A DNA stretch of 64,000 bases from Epithemia pelagica (GCA_946965045.2 OX337231.1:1860001-1924000), one strand, 5' to 3'; numbered from the stretch's first letter, positions 39,841 through 50,499 are shown. The notes: generated by a model from the letters alone, not told the origin. Numbers and translations: made by a program.

Positions 39841-40178
39841 ATTAGTAATTTCTTATTAGATTTGTAATTACTTGTAGAAACGCTCAGGGCTTTGGTGGAA
39901 GTTAGAGATAGTGGGAATGGGTTCCCAAATTCCCAATAACTACAGCTCTAGGGGGTAAGTACAACTGTCCGCGTATACGATTTCTTCTATCCAGACGAGT
40001 TCTTTCTACCTACTTGTCAATGTCATCTTCTGATCCATGAACATCCCATGAATACGAATATGGGACAAAGTCATTCTTCATGCTTTGGTCAGTTGCTGTG
40101 TGGCATCCATGGGTAGGATGTGTGGTGGATTATGGCCGTATTGCCTGGTGTTCATTAGAAAGAATGAGGTCTACTATT
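39841..40178. other. Convergent 3' flanks of the unknown gene and the cyclophilin gene
   Basis: About 340 bp, AT-rich near 39841-39880, no gene recognised. Confidence 0.35.
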
Positions 40179-43100
40179 TCAGACCTGTTTTCGGTTCAGT
40201 TTCCGCGACGGCTGAATAAAGGACTTGAGAACGCAAACCACAATGGCAAGACCACCAACTGTCACAAGACCAAGTTTGGGTGACAGAGGTAATCCTGAAC
40301 TTCCTCCCAGTCGGTTCAATTCACGATGATTATTAATCTTTTCTTTTTCCATAATCCGTTCCTGTTGCTCGTCTTCTTCTGGTTCCAGTTTGTCGTCGTT
40401 ATCATAGGCTTCCTCTTCCAATTCATCGTGTATTTCATCGTCTCCTCCTAAATCCCTTTTGTTGCGCTCGGTTGGGTCTTTGGCATATCCAGCCTGTCCA
40501 AAAGTTAGTCTTTTCACAGAGCACGTTTTGAACTTATCGATCAACGGGAAGTTTTCGTTGATGTATTCAGGACCCGAACTGCCATCGCACATACGAGGTA
40601 AGTTCTGTGAATCATTACGCGCATGACAAGGTCAAAAGCTTCACTCACTAGATTTTGCCTTGATCAGGTCCCTTGCCCCATGGAGGCATATCTCCGTAAC
40701 TCTTGAATGAGATGACATTCTCCATCCCACTCTCTTCGAGTCCAAACGGAGTTTCCCATGGATTTGTACCTAGATTTGCGTTCTTCCTACTCCGTGCGTC
40801 AGACAGAAGGTGGGAAGCAATTCACACCAAGAGAAAAGTTTCTTACCCATAAGCAATAAACATCTGACTTGTTCTGCTGTTTTGTCCACTCCCTTTTAAT
40901 CCGTAAGTGGAATTGATGCAATGAAAAAATGAGACGAGTCGCGGTTAATCAGTGTGACGGACAGGCGATATGGCAGTCACGATTTGAATCTGTGAGACAT
41001 AGAATCGTGTCCCCACTATGTATCCAAGAGCAATGCCTTACTACCAGAGAAGGCATTGCCCGTCGCATAGTAACCAAGCTCTAGCCATTGGCATCAATGG
41101 TTCCAAACTAACCTCCATGAGTAAATGAGGAATTGATTCCTCGTGAGGAATCAAATGAGGAATCGAATGTAGTTCCTAAACCTAGAGCTCACAGTATCAA
41201 CAAACAGAAAGTTGTGAAACAACTTCTCTAGTGTATTGTCGTGGAGACTTGATCACCTCCACGCCAATATAGGTACTGCCCCTAGCTACTACAGAGTATC
41301 CTGTGTACTTTGACTGGTTATTACGCCCTTTACTGCCTTACCCGCTCACGCATCCTTTGCCTCTAAGCTCTTGCCTATCCGTTCGAACCCTCTCGCCGCC
41401 TGAATCTCCCCTCCGGCCGCCCCCTCCCTTGCAAGCTGTCGTCCTCCCCACGTGAAGACGACTCTCCCCGTTCCCTAGGAAGCTTCACCTTGCTCCCCAT
41501 CGAAGAGGAAATCCAATTCCTCTCGGACAGTGAAGAAGAAACCACCAGCGATCCATCCGCTGAGCCAAGTGCCGACGACTTCTCCACCCAAGGAACCATG
41601 CCTCCCACTGCTCCTCCAGCCCCTGCACCAACCGAACGCGTCCCGTTCAAGCCTCCAAGCCCTCGAATGGGCGGTTTAGTCCAACTCGATGAGTATAAAT
41701 GGGCTGCCTGGACTGGTGGCAAGCCCCTAGCGAATTGGAAAGGCCTGGATCCAGCCGCATTCAATGGAACCACCCCCTTTCCCCGCACCCCTCACCAACG
41801 TCGTTTCGGCAAGGACATCACGGGTTTCGAAACCCGCTGTGGTGGATTGTCGAATCGTTTCCGCCAAGGCGACAACCTCCACAAGTTCATGAAGCGTCTC
41901 GACGAGACACTCATTCTCCGCGGCATGGACACCATTGCCTACATGCCTGACCCCGCTGACAACACCCGCATGCGCCATATTGTGAAGGAGCACACTCGCT
42001 TCACCCTGCGCCATGTCCAACAGAACGCCGCGGCCCATTGCCAACAGTTTGACACATATGACGCCGAAAACGACACGGCCGCTCGTCTGTGCCTTTTGGA
42101 GTCCGTCGACCTCAAGCTCCGCCAGCGAATTGAAACCAAGACCTCTTCCAACGACTCGTTCTGCCTTACCTGGATGACTTTCATCAGCATTCTTCAGTCT
42201 GATTCAGTCACCAAGTATGACAAACTCGCCGCCAAGATCGCCTCCAGGACCCCATTCATGTACGCCGGCCAAAACATCACGGAAATGGCGGCCGACATGA
42301 AAGCAGATTGCGAAGACTTGTTTGCCTCCGGATTTTACAAACAAACCTTGACCCTTGGCATCTTAGAAGCGTTCTCTCTTGCGAATGGAGACAGCCTCTA
42401 CAACCTTGGATTGTTGAGTCTCCAACCGCTCATCCAAGCCAAGATTCTTGAAGTCCGTTACAAATCGGACCAGGACCAACAAGCCGATCTCGAAGCCGCC
42501 GAATTGTCATTCAAAGACATCTGCGACAAGGCCGACTCCTTGTACTCTGATGCAATCAACCGTGGCTCCTGGCCACCGTCGAGCAACAACAAAGATACAA
42601 AGGTTCCTCCCGAAGTCTTCGGCAAACTCACTGAAGTTCAAGCAATGGCCCTTCGGCAGCACATGGGTGGTGCTTTCACAAAAGGAGCCTGTCTGATTTG
42701 TGGCGCCCCAGATCACTGGGCCAAAGATTGCCCCCAGCGTTCCTCCAAGCAGAACTCCGGGCAAAACTCCAACCGTCGCTCCAACTCCCAATCCAACTCC
42801 CAGCAACGATCCAACCGTGGTGGCCGTGATGGAAGAGGCAACCAAGGCGGACGAAATGCTCGCAACAACAACCACCGCAGCAACAACAGCTCCTCATCCA
42901 CGAACTGGAAGAAAATCGCACCCACCGGTGACCAACCAACCCAACAACAGAGCGATGGCAAAACATACAACTGGTGTGGTATCTGCGAACGTTGGACGCC
43001 CACCCACACCACCGACACCCACAATGGCCCCGTTCCCAACAGGCGCCGCAACAACAACAACAATCGAAACAACCGCCAAGCCCAAGCCCACACCCTGGCC

Positions 43101-46100
43101 GTCGACTTTGACCCCTCCGCCTGGGCTGCGGTCATCGACATGGACGAGCTCGTTTGCGTCGAATGCAGCGACCAAGTCGAAACCGAAAACGAGACCGCGT
43201 CTCCTCCTCCCGCAAACGACGAAACCTCCTCCAACTCCATCCCTGACTCCTTCTGGGATGAGTTTTCCCCCACCGACAAAGAAGATGATGATGACGCCGT
43301 CTCCCTTTCCTCATCCTCCAAACCTCCAAGCACCAACTCATCCCCAAGTGAAGACGCTCCCCTGTGGATTGCTGCTGATGATTGTTTTGGTGATGGCTCC
43401 GACACCGTTGATTGTTACCTTGGTCTTGATGATGACTCCAGTGACGATGGCAAACCCTTCGCCAATGATGGAGACAAGAACGACAACGAACACCATGAAC
43501 ACACCTCTGTTGCCTCCTCCACACGTAGCATCCTCCTACCTCCAACTCCCGGCAACATTGACGCCCTGGACATCGACATGTCCACTTTGTCCCTGTCCAC
43601 TGCTCCTCATGGCCGTTCTCCCCGTCGTACCCACCAAGCAAACACCACCAACGATTCATCCGTCACCTCCGTCCCCACTCGCGTGGACCATACCCCCACG
43701 TCGACAGACCACCGACGTGAAGCCAACTTCGAAGCTGCCTTCCGTCACATCCCCACTACACCGCACCCCACCGCGTCGTACAACCGTCCCTTCGTTCCCT
43801 TTAGTCGTCCCTTCGGCCATCCATCGGCCATGACTTTAGAATTCGACTATGGCAGTCTTCCACTGGAATGCATCAACTTTCCATTCCTAGGGGAAGACAT
43901 CGCCTCCATTGACCCCGCAGACGTCGTCCCCCCTGACCACCATCATGCTGACACCTCCTCCTCCTTCGACGAATACACCGTCGCCAGCGGTGTCAGCTCC
44001 GCCACGGCCACTACGGCCAACGAAACCGCCGTCACGACCGCCACCGAAGTGTCGTTGCCCGTCCCCTCTCCCTCGGCCATGATCATCTCCCCTCCTCCGG
44101 CCGATGACAACAACGTCGATGGAGATGACGACGATGTTGATGGCAACAACGACGACGATGGCAATGATGAAGATGACGACGACACCATCGACGATGACGA
44201 CTCCCATGGTCCTCCTCCCGACGACGACCACAACCCAAACCACGATGCCGATCGTGATGATGACTCCAATGGTGCACCAACCTCCCAGACCACCACCGAT
44301 ACTCCATCTGATGCTGCTGTTACCAGCAACAACAGTGGGGAACCAACCGAATCTTCGCATCCACCTTCGAATGACGACGACTCATCCTACGATCTTTTGG
44401 CTTCTGACACCGACGAAGCCACTTGTTCTACACCAGCCAAAAATTTGGATTCATCTACTGTATCTGTTATAAGTAGTATTAGTGTGACCACCGACTCTGC
44501 TGACATCAGTACTCCCCAAGACCGAACCCCCCTACGTGCGCCACTGGCCCGCCCTCCAACTCCGTTCAACCGCCATCTTGACGCGTGGCGAACAGCTGTT
44601 GCAGCGCCAGCCGAGCCAACCACCCCTCGCACGAATGCCCTTGGTCTTTACTCGCCGGTCGAGCCCACTGCTGTGCCATCTTCACCTCCGCCTCACACGA
44701 CCCGTCCCCGTCGTACCTTCGACACCGACGATCCTGCAGTCCGCATCCAATGCATGGAACGAGCCGTCGCCCGACTCATCCACGTGCACACGGCCATCAA
44801 CAAGGAAGAAGACCTTTCCCAGCTCTCTCCTCTCCGAGCCCAACTCGAGCAAGCCCGAACAAGTGTCCGCTTCCATCTCGAGACTCTCCGCCATGATGAA
44901 TCCGTCCCCAACTCCAGGCTCGGTGCCCTCGATCCTCCTTTGAGCATCCAGTACACCTTCGCTTGGGAAATGGCCACCAATCCCCACTACACGGCCACCC
45001 AAATGCAGTGTGAAAACACGTGCATCCCTGATCCACCCCCGAGCAAACGCATTAAGTTCGAACCTCATGCCAACTTCGCATGTGTTCGACCAACCACCCA
45101 ACCAAACAAACAACCACCGTCGAGGCGTCCCCCTGTCTCCCGACCACGATATCCTCGGAATCGGCACCAAGATCCCTTGGCCTCCCAATTCAGTTTGATT
45201 GTTTCGTTTTCTGCTCTTATCGTGGCCTCCCTTTCATGGCTCCAACCAACCGTCTTTTTCCACCATCTGTGGTACTATGGCTGCTGTATTCCCTTGACCC
45301 TCTCGTGGATTGGTGAATTTCTCCTCACACATCGGCTCCTTCCCCGCTCCAACCACCATCTCCGTCCTCGCCGGCACCCTTGGGCACACCCAATGATGAG
45401 CCATGCTTCATCACGTGCATGCTCTTCTCTGGCCGAATGGTTTGTTGCGTCGTTTCGTACATGGTGGATCCACCACTGCCCCAACCTCTGCTCCACACCA
45501 GAGGGAGAGAGTCCACCAAACAATGGTGCTCCACAGAGGGCACGCCATCCAAACCGTTCCAATCGACACCGACGACGCCAACGACGAGGCAACCAGCAGC
45601 GCACCCATGGACCATCCCACCAAGACTCCATCTCCGAACCTCAACTTTGCGCCCTCATTAACCAACTCGGAGAAAGTGAAGCCTTGAAAATGGCCCTCCA
45701 AGCTCCAGCCAAATTCAGATCCGCCATGGAAAACCAAAACTCATCCAGTTTCCCCATCATCTGGGACTCTGGAGCGAGTATTGCTGTGTCAAACACCAAG
45801 TCCGATTTTGTTGGATCGATCCGAAAAGTACGACCAGACCTGCAACTCAAAGGTGTTGCCCAAGGCGTCCCAATCAACGGACTCGGCACCGTCCACTGGT
45901 CCGTCATGGACACCAGAGGCAATCTCCGCACCCTCAAACTCTTGGCTTTGTTCATCCCATCGGCCAATTGTAGATTGTTGAGCACAACACATCTCCTCCA
46001 ACAATACCCCGGAGAAACCATCACCCTTCAAGACTGCGGATTGACTCTCAGCGGGATACAAGACGACTCTACTCGGACCCCGGTCTTTGCAACCATCAAT

Positions 46101-49100
46101 CCGACCAACAACCTTCCCACCTGCTATGGCTATGGAAAAGATGGAATCCACCGATCCATCCGAGCACTCGTGACCACTGTCACCGTCGTCCACGAACGAA
46201 ACTTGAACCTGACCGAACCACAGAAGGAATGGCTTCGGTGGCACCAACGACTTTGCCACATGAACTTTCGCACCATCCAATTCCTTTTTAAATCCGGTGT
46301 ATTGTCACGTTCTGCGTCAAACCGTCAGTTGCACACAGCCATCTGCAAACTACGGAGTCCGCCCATGTGTGCCGCCTGTCAATACGGCAAGCAACGACAA
46401 CGGTCAACACCAGGACAAACAGTCACCAAAGTTCTCGACCGTGACGGTGCCCTCAAAAACAACGACCTGTTTCCGGGCCAAAGTGTGTCGGTGGACCACT
46501 TTATTTGCTCCACGAAAGGTAGATTGTTTACGTCGAAAGGAAAGACAAAAGATGAGAAAATGTTTTGCGGAGGATGCATCTTTGTTGATCACGCCAGCGG
46601 CCACATCGATGTGGTCTTTCAGGCGCATCTCAACACTCACGAGACTTTGAATGCCAAACTCACCTTCGAGCAACGTTGCAAGGATGTGGGTGTCGTTCCC
46701 CAACGATACCACACTGACAACGGCAGCTGTTTCACTGCACAAGACTACACCAGGCAACTCGAAACCTTTGCCCAGATTCGGTCCTACGCTGGAGTAGGCG
46801 CCCATCACCAGAATGGCGTCGCCGAACGAGCCATCCAAACCATCATGTCGATGGCTCGGACGATGATGCTCCACGCCAGCATCCACTGGCCTGAGACAGC
46901 GGATCCCACCCTCTGGCCCATGGCGGTCTCCCACGCCGTCTTTGTCTTCAACCACGTTCCCAATCCGTCCACTGGCGTCTCACCCCACGATATCTTTTCA
47001 AGAACGAGATGGCCACAAAAACGGCTACACGATCTTCATGTCTGGGGAGCACCCGTGTACGTCCTGGAAAAACGGATTGCAGACGGTAAGAAACTGCCAA
47101 GATGGAAACCAAGATCACAACGAGGGATGAACATGGGACTTTCTCCCAACCATGCCACCACAGCACCACTCGTTTTGAATCTTTCCACGGGCGCCATCAC
47201 ACCGCAGTACCATGTCGTCTTCGACGATTGGTTTGCAACGGTGCCGACTCCAGCCGACAACAACAACACAGAAGACATCTCCAGACTCGACAGTGTCTTT
47301 GGCGACATGACCAATCATCTGCACTCACCGGGGTACGACAACGATGACTGTGTGGACGACGCTGTCACCAGTGCACCACTTGCTGCTGTCAACCATCGTT
47401 CTGAAGACAATATCTTTACGTCTATGGAACGAACTGTTCCGTCTGTCCCTCTTTCTGTTGACACGCCAGCCGTCTCTGTCCCCAGAACTCCCCCAGCCAC
47501 TCCCACCCCCCAGCCCTCCACGACTGCTTTGTCTCGTCTTGCCCCGTCGGTTAGTGCCCCACTCTCTTCTCCGCCTCCCGTGCCACCTCCGAACACGCCA
47601 GTGCGCGATGTCCCTCCGCGCGCGGCGACACCTCCAAGGCCCCAACCTGCCGTTTCCTTCTCGGAACCGCTCGTTTTGCCTTCCCCGTCGTCTCCTGTCC
47701 CCGTGCACTCGGAACAGAGGGAGAATCCAGCACCACTGTCGCCTCTCCGTGTGGCACCAGCCTCCAATCCCTCTTCTCCTCAGAGGGAGTCTCTTTCTTC
47801 GAGACAGCCCTCCTCTCAGAGGGAGCCGCCTTCTCAGAGGGAGACACCAAGCGATCCTCCTTCCGACGCACCATCTGCTCGACGATCCAACCGTGTCCGT
47901 CGTTCACCAAGTCGTCTCATCGAGAATATGGACGCCGCCCAACAATCCTATGTCGCCAATCAAGCCGAATTCGATGACATCAGTGGATTCAAGGTTGCCA
48001 TTTCAGATCCAGACACTCTGTCCTACGAACAAGCAAGACAAGACAAGGATATCGACCATTGGAGAGAGGCGGCTAGAATAGAAATTGAAGAATTAACTAG
48101 CAAGGGAACATGGAGTGAGGTTCCAGAGGAAGAAGCAACATCAAGAATCATCCCTGGCACCTGGGTCTTCAAGCGCAAACGCCACCCAGACGGAACCATC
48201 AAGAAATACAAGGCCAGATATTGTGTTCGCGGCGATCTTCAAGAAGGTGATTTCGACACCTACTCACCCGTCGTCAACTGGGCCTCGATTCGTATCGCCT
48301 TGGTACTTGCCCTGGCTCGCAATTGGGCAATGGTCTGCATCGATTTCAACAATGCCTTCGTTCAGGCCGAGTTGAAAGATCCTGTCTGGATCCATATCCC
48401 GCGCGGTTTCTCCTCCACCAAGACCACCAAAACCTGTCTCCGACTTCACAAGAGCCTTTATGGACTCTCGGTTGCACCTCGGTTGTGGTACCAACGTCTC
48501 AGGCACGCCTTGCTCGACGATGGCTTCACCCAGAGCAAGTTCGACGAATGTGTTTTCCTCAAGGAAAACATGATGGTGTTTCTCTGGGTGGATGATTGTG
48601 GCATTATTGCTCCGACGATGGACGCAATCAACGAATTTGTGAAACGACTCAAGGCTCGGGGATTCGAGCTCTCCGTGGACAGTGATTTTGCTGAGTACTT
48701 GGGCATCCATTTCACCCGGAAAGATGGAACAATTACAATGACCCAACCAGGGCTCATTAAGAAGATCGTTGAGGCCACAGGCATGACAAATTGCAATGGC
48801 AACTTTGTGCCAGCCTCCCAAGTGTGCCTTGGCAGTGACCCTGATGGACCACCGATGAAAGAAAAATGGAACTACCGTTCCATCGTCGGCATGCTCCTTT
48901 ACCTTTCCACCAACACACGGCCAGATATCAGTTTTGCCGTCTCCCAAGTCGCTCGCTTTTCAACCAACCCGAAACAATCCCATGCTCAAGCCATCAAAAT
49001 GATTGTCCGATACCTCTGGAGAACTGTAGATTGCGGGACAATTTTTCGGCCAACAACCGCCTTCAAGGTTGATTGCTATGTGGATGCGGATTTCATGGGC

Positions 49101-50499
49101 CTCCATGGCCGTGAATCCGAGGACGAATCGATCAGTGCCAAATCACGCACTGGATACATCATCCATTTTGGCGGCTGTCCCTTGGTTTGGAAATCTCAAC
49201 TCCAAAGTGAGATTGCCACCAGTACCTTCCACGCCGAATACGTCGCGCTTTCGCAAAGCATGCGTGTTGTTGTGTGGCTCCAAGACATCTTGTTCGAGAT
49301 CAACCACCACCTTGACCTCGGCACCGACTCCCCAACCATCTTCGCTGAAGTCCATGAGGACAACAACAGCGCGTATCTTCTTGCCAACAACCAGCGTCTC
49401 TCGTCCCGCTCCAGGTCTCTCAACAACAAGTACCACTGGTTTTGGGAAGCTGTGAAAGGGACGAATGCAACAGTTAGAATCTCCAAGATCGAAACAACGA
49501 TGCAACGAGCGGACTATCTTACCAAAGGACTCTGCCGTGATGTTTTTGAGAGGATTCGGAAACTGAATCAAGGTTGGTGATTGACTGTGTTTGAAAAGAT
49601 ATCGCCCTTGTCAAGAGGGAGAGTCGCGGTTAATCAGTGTGACGGACAGGCGATATGGCAGTCACGATTTGAATCTGTGAGACATAGAATCGTGTCCCCA
49701 CTATGTATCCAAGAGCAATGCCTTACTACCAGAGAAGGCATTGCCCGTCGCATAGTAACCAAGCTCTAGCCATTGGCATCAATGGTTCCAAACTAACCTC
49801 CATGAGTAAATGAGGAATTGATTCCTCGTGAGGAATCAAATGAGGAATCGAATGTAGTTCCTAAACCTAGAGCTCACAGTATCAACAAACAGAAAGTTGT
49901 GAAACAACTTCTCTAGTGTATTGTCGTGGAGACTTGATCACCTCCACGCCAATATAGGTACTGCCCCTAGCTACTACAGAGTATCCTGTGTACTTTGACT
50001 AGACGAGATCTGGCAATTGCAAGAAAGGTACAGGACAGAAACATCTCACTTACCGGCATAAGACATGAATCCAACATCAAACTCAATGGGCGGATCAAGT
50101 TGGGGGTCATCTTCGATAGATTCATCCATGAGTGCACGTAATTCTGGGTCTGTCGAGCTTTCGACACGTCCATGAGATAATTTCATGTCCAATTCATATG
50201 GTGGGGGAAAGAAATGAGCTGTAACTTACTAGGTGATTCCGAATTGTACGAGGAAGTTCGGAACTGCTCTAAAGAAGTGAGATCCATCGAAGAAACCCTT
50301 TCGTTTCATCAGGAAGAAAAACATGATGAGGAGATGAAGTCATTGAAAACCAGCAGAGAAACGAAGACAAGGAAATGCTCACCTTTTCATACAGCTCGAC
50401 CGCACGATCATAACCAATCGGACTCCACTCACGGAAAAACCTCATGGTGAAGGGTCCTTTCGTCGTGTCGCATTGTATTAACGCTTGTTCTGTCTCCAT
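40179..50499 (-). CDS. Cyclophilin-type peptidyl-prolyl isomerase with tail anchor; intron 3 holds a 9 kb copia element
   Basis: Six exons: 50499-50383, 50297-50230, 50157-50054, 40892-40847, 40789-40649, 40578-40179; 876 bp, 291 residues. All junctions are GT-AG and keep frame. Cyclophilin landmarks read across the joins: K-G-P-F-T-M-R-F-F-R-E-W-S-P, G-F-F-D-G-S-H-F-F-R-A-V-P-N-F-L-V-Q-F-G, D-P-Q-L-D-P-P, Y-A-G-S-G-Q-N-S-R-T-S-Q-M-F-I, P-W-E-T-P-F-G, S-Y-G-D-M-P-P-W-G. The His and Gln of CypA are not both kept, so activity may be low. An acidic linker and a C-terminal membrane helix (L-G-L-V-T-V-G-G-L-A-I-V-V-C-V-L) suggest a tail-anchored protein. The frame is open above 50499 to an AG, so another 5' exon is possible. 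Intron 3 (50053-40893) was about 90 nt before the insertion. Confidence 0.85.
40937..41315 (+). repeat. 5' LTR of the copia element
   Basis: 379 bp, starting AGTCGCGG and ending TTTGACT, so the ends are AGTC...GACT rather than the usual TG...CA. Two overlapping perfect palindromes, GAGGAATTGATTCCTC (41127-41142) and GATTCCTCGTGAGGAATC (41135-41152), sit in the middle and may be regulatory. Confidence 0.95.
41598..49580 (+). CDS. Copia Gag-Pol polyprotein (intact)
   Basis: 2660 residues from the first ATG (41598, context AACC-ATG-C); the frame is open to 41490 without ATG. Gag with a CCHC knuckle C-L-I-C-G-A-P-D-H-W-A-K-D-C (near 365) and a second C-x2-C...H; then about 1000 residues of low-complexity sequence, including an Asp-rich stretch (about 836-888) and two hydrophobic segments (about 1198-1248). 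Protease D-S-G-A-S (near 1390); integrase zinc finger H-Q-R-L-C-H...C-A-A-C (1547-1600) and DD35E core (D near 1632, D in H-T-D-N-G, E in G-V-A-E-R-A); RT with W-V-D-D (near 2330); RNase H (about 2493-2648, D-A-D-F, S-T-F-H-A-E-Y). All catalytic residues are present. Confidence 0.95.
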   Translation: MPPTAPPAPAPTERVPFKPPSPRMGGLVQLDEYKWAAWTGGKPLANWKGLDPAAFNGTTPFPRTPHQRRFGKDITGFETRCGGLSNRFRQGDNLHKFMKRLDETLILRGMDTIAYMPDPADNTRMRHIVKEHTRFTLRHVQQNAAAHCQQFDTYDAENDTAARLCLLESVDLKLRQRIETKTSSNDSFCLTWMTFISILQSDSVTKYDKLAAKIASRTPFMYAGQNITEMAADMKADCEDLFASGFYKQTLTLGILEAFSLANGDSLYNLGLLSLQPLIQAKILEVRYKSDQDQQADLEAAELSFKDICDKADSLYSDAINRGSWPPSSNNKDTKVPPEVFGKLTEVQAMALRQHMGGAFTKGACLICGAPDHWAKDCPQRSSKQNSGQNSNRRSNSQSNSQQRSNRGGRDGRGNQGGRNARNNNHRSNNSSSSTNWKKIAPTGDQPTQQQSDGKTYNWCGICERWTPTHTTDTHNGPVPNRRRNNNNNRNNRQAQAHTLAVDFDPSAWAAVIDMDELVCVECSDQVETENETASPPPANDETSSNSIPDSFWDEFSPTDKEDDDDAVSLSSSSKPPSTNSSPSEDAPLWIAADDCFGDGSDTVDCYLGLDDDSSDDGKPFANDGDKNDNEHHEHTSVASSTRSILLPPTPGNIDALDIDMSTLSLSTAPHGRSPRRTHQANTTNDSSVTSVPTRVDHTPTSTDHRREANFEAAFRHIPTTPHPTASYNRPFVPFSRPFGHPSAMTLEFDYGSLPLECINFPFLGEDIASIDPADVVPPDHHHADTSSSFDEYTVASGVSSATATTANETAVTTATEVSLPVPSPSAMIISPPPADDNNVDGDDDDVDGNNDDDGNDEDDDDTIDDDDSHGPPPDDDHNPNHDADRDDDSNGAPTSQTTTDTPSDAAVTSNNSGEPTESSHPPSNDDDSSYDLLASDTDEATCSTPAKNLDSSTVSVISSISVTTDSADISTPQDRTPLRAPLARPPTPFNRHLDAWRTAVAAPAEPTTPRTNALGLYSPVEPTAVPSSPPPHTTRPRRTFDTDDPAVRIQCMERAVARLIHVHTAINKEEDLSQLSPLRAQLEQARTSVRFHLETLRHDESVPNSRLGALDPPLSIQYTFAWEMATNPHYTATQMQCENTCIPDPPPSKRIKFEPHANFACVRPTTQPNKQPPSRRPPVSRPRYPRNRHQDPLASQFSLIVSFSALIVASLSWLQPTVFFHHLWYYGCCIPLTLSWIGEFLLTHRLLPRSNHHLRPRRHPWAHPMMSHASSRACSSLAEWFVASFRTWWIHHCPNLCSTPEGESPPNNGAPQRARHPNRSNRHRRRQRRGNQQRTHGPSHQDSISEPQLCALINQLGESEALKMALQAPAKFRSAMENQNSSSFPIIWDSGASIAVSNTKSDFVGSIRKVRPDLQLKGVAQGVPINGLGTVHWSVMDTRGNLRTLKLLALFIPSANCRLLSTTHLLQQYPGETITLQDCGLTLSGIQDDSTRTPVFATINPTNNLPTCYGYGKDGIHRSIRALVTTVTVVHERNLNLTEPQKEWLRWHQRLCHMNFRTIQFLFKSGVLSRSASNRQLHTAICKLRSPPMCAACQYGKQRQRSTPGQTVTKVLDRDGALKNNDLFPGQSVSVDHFICSTKGRLFTSKGKTKDEKMFCGGCIFVDHASGHIDVVFQAHLNTHETLNAKLTFEQRCKDVGVVPQRYHTDNGSCFTAQDYTRQLETFAQIRSYAGVGAHHQNGVAERAIQTIMSMARTMMLHASIHWPETADPTLWPMAVSHAVFVFNHVPNPSTGVSPHDIFSRTRWPQKRLHDLHVWGAPVYVLEKRIADGKKLPRWKPRSQRGMNMGLSPNHATTAPLVLNLSTGAITPQYHVVFDDWFATVPTPADNNNTEDISRLDSVFGDMTNHLHSPGYDNDDCVDDAVTSAPLAAVNHRSEDNIFTSMERTVPSVPLSVDTPAVSVPRTPPATPTPQPSTTALSRLAPSVSAPLSSPPPVPPPNTPVRDVPPRAATPPRPQPAVSFSEPLVLPSPSSPVPVHSEQRENPAPLSPLRVAPASNPSSPQRESLSSRQPSSQREPPSQRETPSDPPSDAPSARRSNRVRRSPSRLIENMDAAQQSYVANQAEFDDISGFKVAISDPDTLSYEQARQDKDIDHWREAARIEIEELTSKGTWSEVPEEEATSRIIPGTWVFKRKRHPDGTIKKYKARYCVRGDLQEGDFDTYSPVVNWASIRIALVLALARNWAMVCIDFNNAFVQAELKDPVWIHIPRGFSSTKTTKTCLRLHKSLYGLSVAPRLWYQRLRHALLDDGFTQSKFDECVFLKENMMVFLWVDDCGIIAPTMDAINEFVKRLKARGFELSVDSDFAEYLGIHFTRKDGTITMTQPGLIKKIVEATGMTNCNGNFVPASQVCLGSDPDGPPMKEKWNYRSIVGMLLYLSTNTRPDISFAVSQVARFSTNPKQSHAQAIKMIVRYLWRTVDCGTIFRPTTAFKVDCYVDADFMGLHGRESEDESISAKSRTGYIIHFGGCPLVWKSQLQSEIATSTFHAEYVALSQSMRVVVWLQDILFEINHHLDLGTDSPTIFAEVHEDNNSAYLLANNQRLSSRSRSLNNKYHWFWEAVKGTNATVRISKIETTMQRADYLTKGLCRDVFERIRKLNQGW
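49622..50000 (+). repeat. 3' LTR of the copia element
   Basis: 379 bp; reading against the 5' LTR I found no difference. Followed by the AGACG target duplication. Confidence 0.95.

Larger units (their letters stand above)
40937..50000 (+). mobile_element. Full-length Ty1/copia (CoDi-like) LTR retrotransposon
   Basis: 9064 bp with two 379-bp LTRs (40937-41315, 49622-50000) that read identical, flanked by a 5-bp duplication AGACG (40932-40936, 50001-50005). The polyprotein order gag-protease-integrase-RT-RNase H is that of copia. A purine-rich tract (AAGAGGGAG) precedes the 3' LTR, and TGG directly after the 5' LTR could start a primer-binding site. Identical LTRs and one open frame indicate a very recent and possibly still mobile insertion. 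It lies in an intron of the cyclophilin gene, in the opposite orientation. Confidence 0.96.

Noticed and set aside
42700-43833. Long Pro/Thr-rich frames on both strands inside the copia gag
   Set aside because: Out-of-frame readings of the intact polyprotein; low complexity keeps them open by chance.
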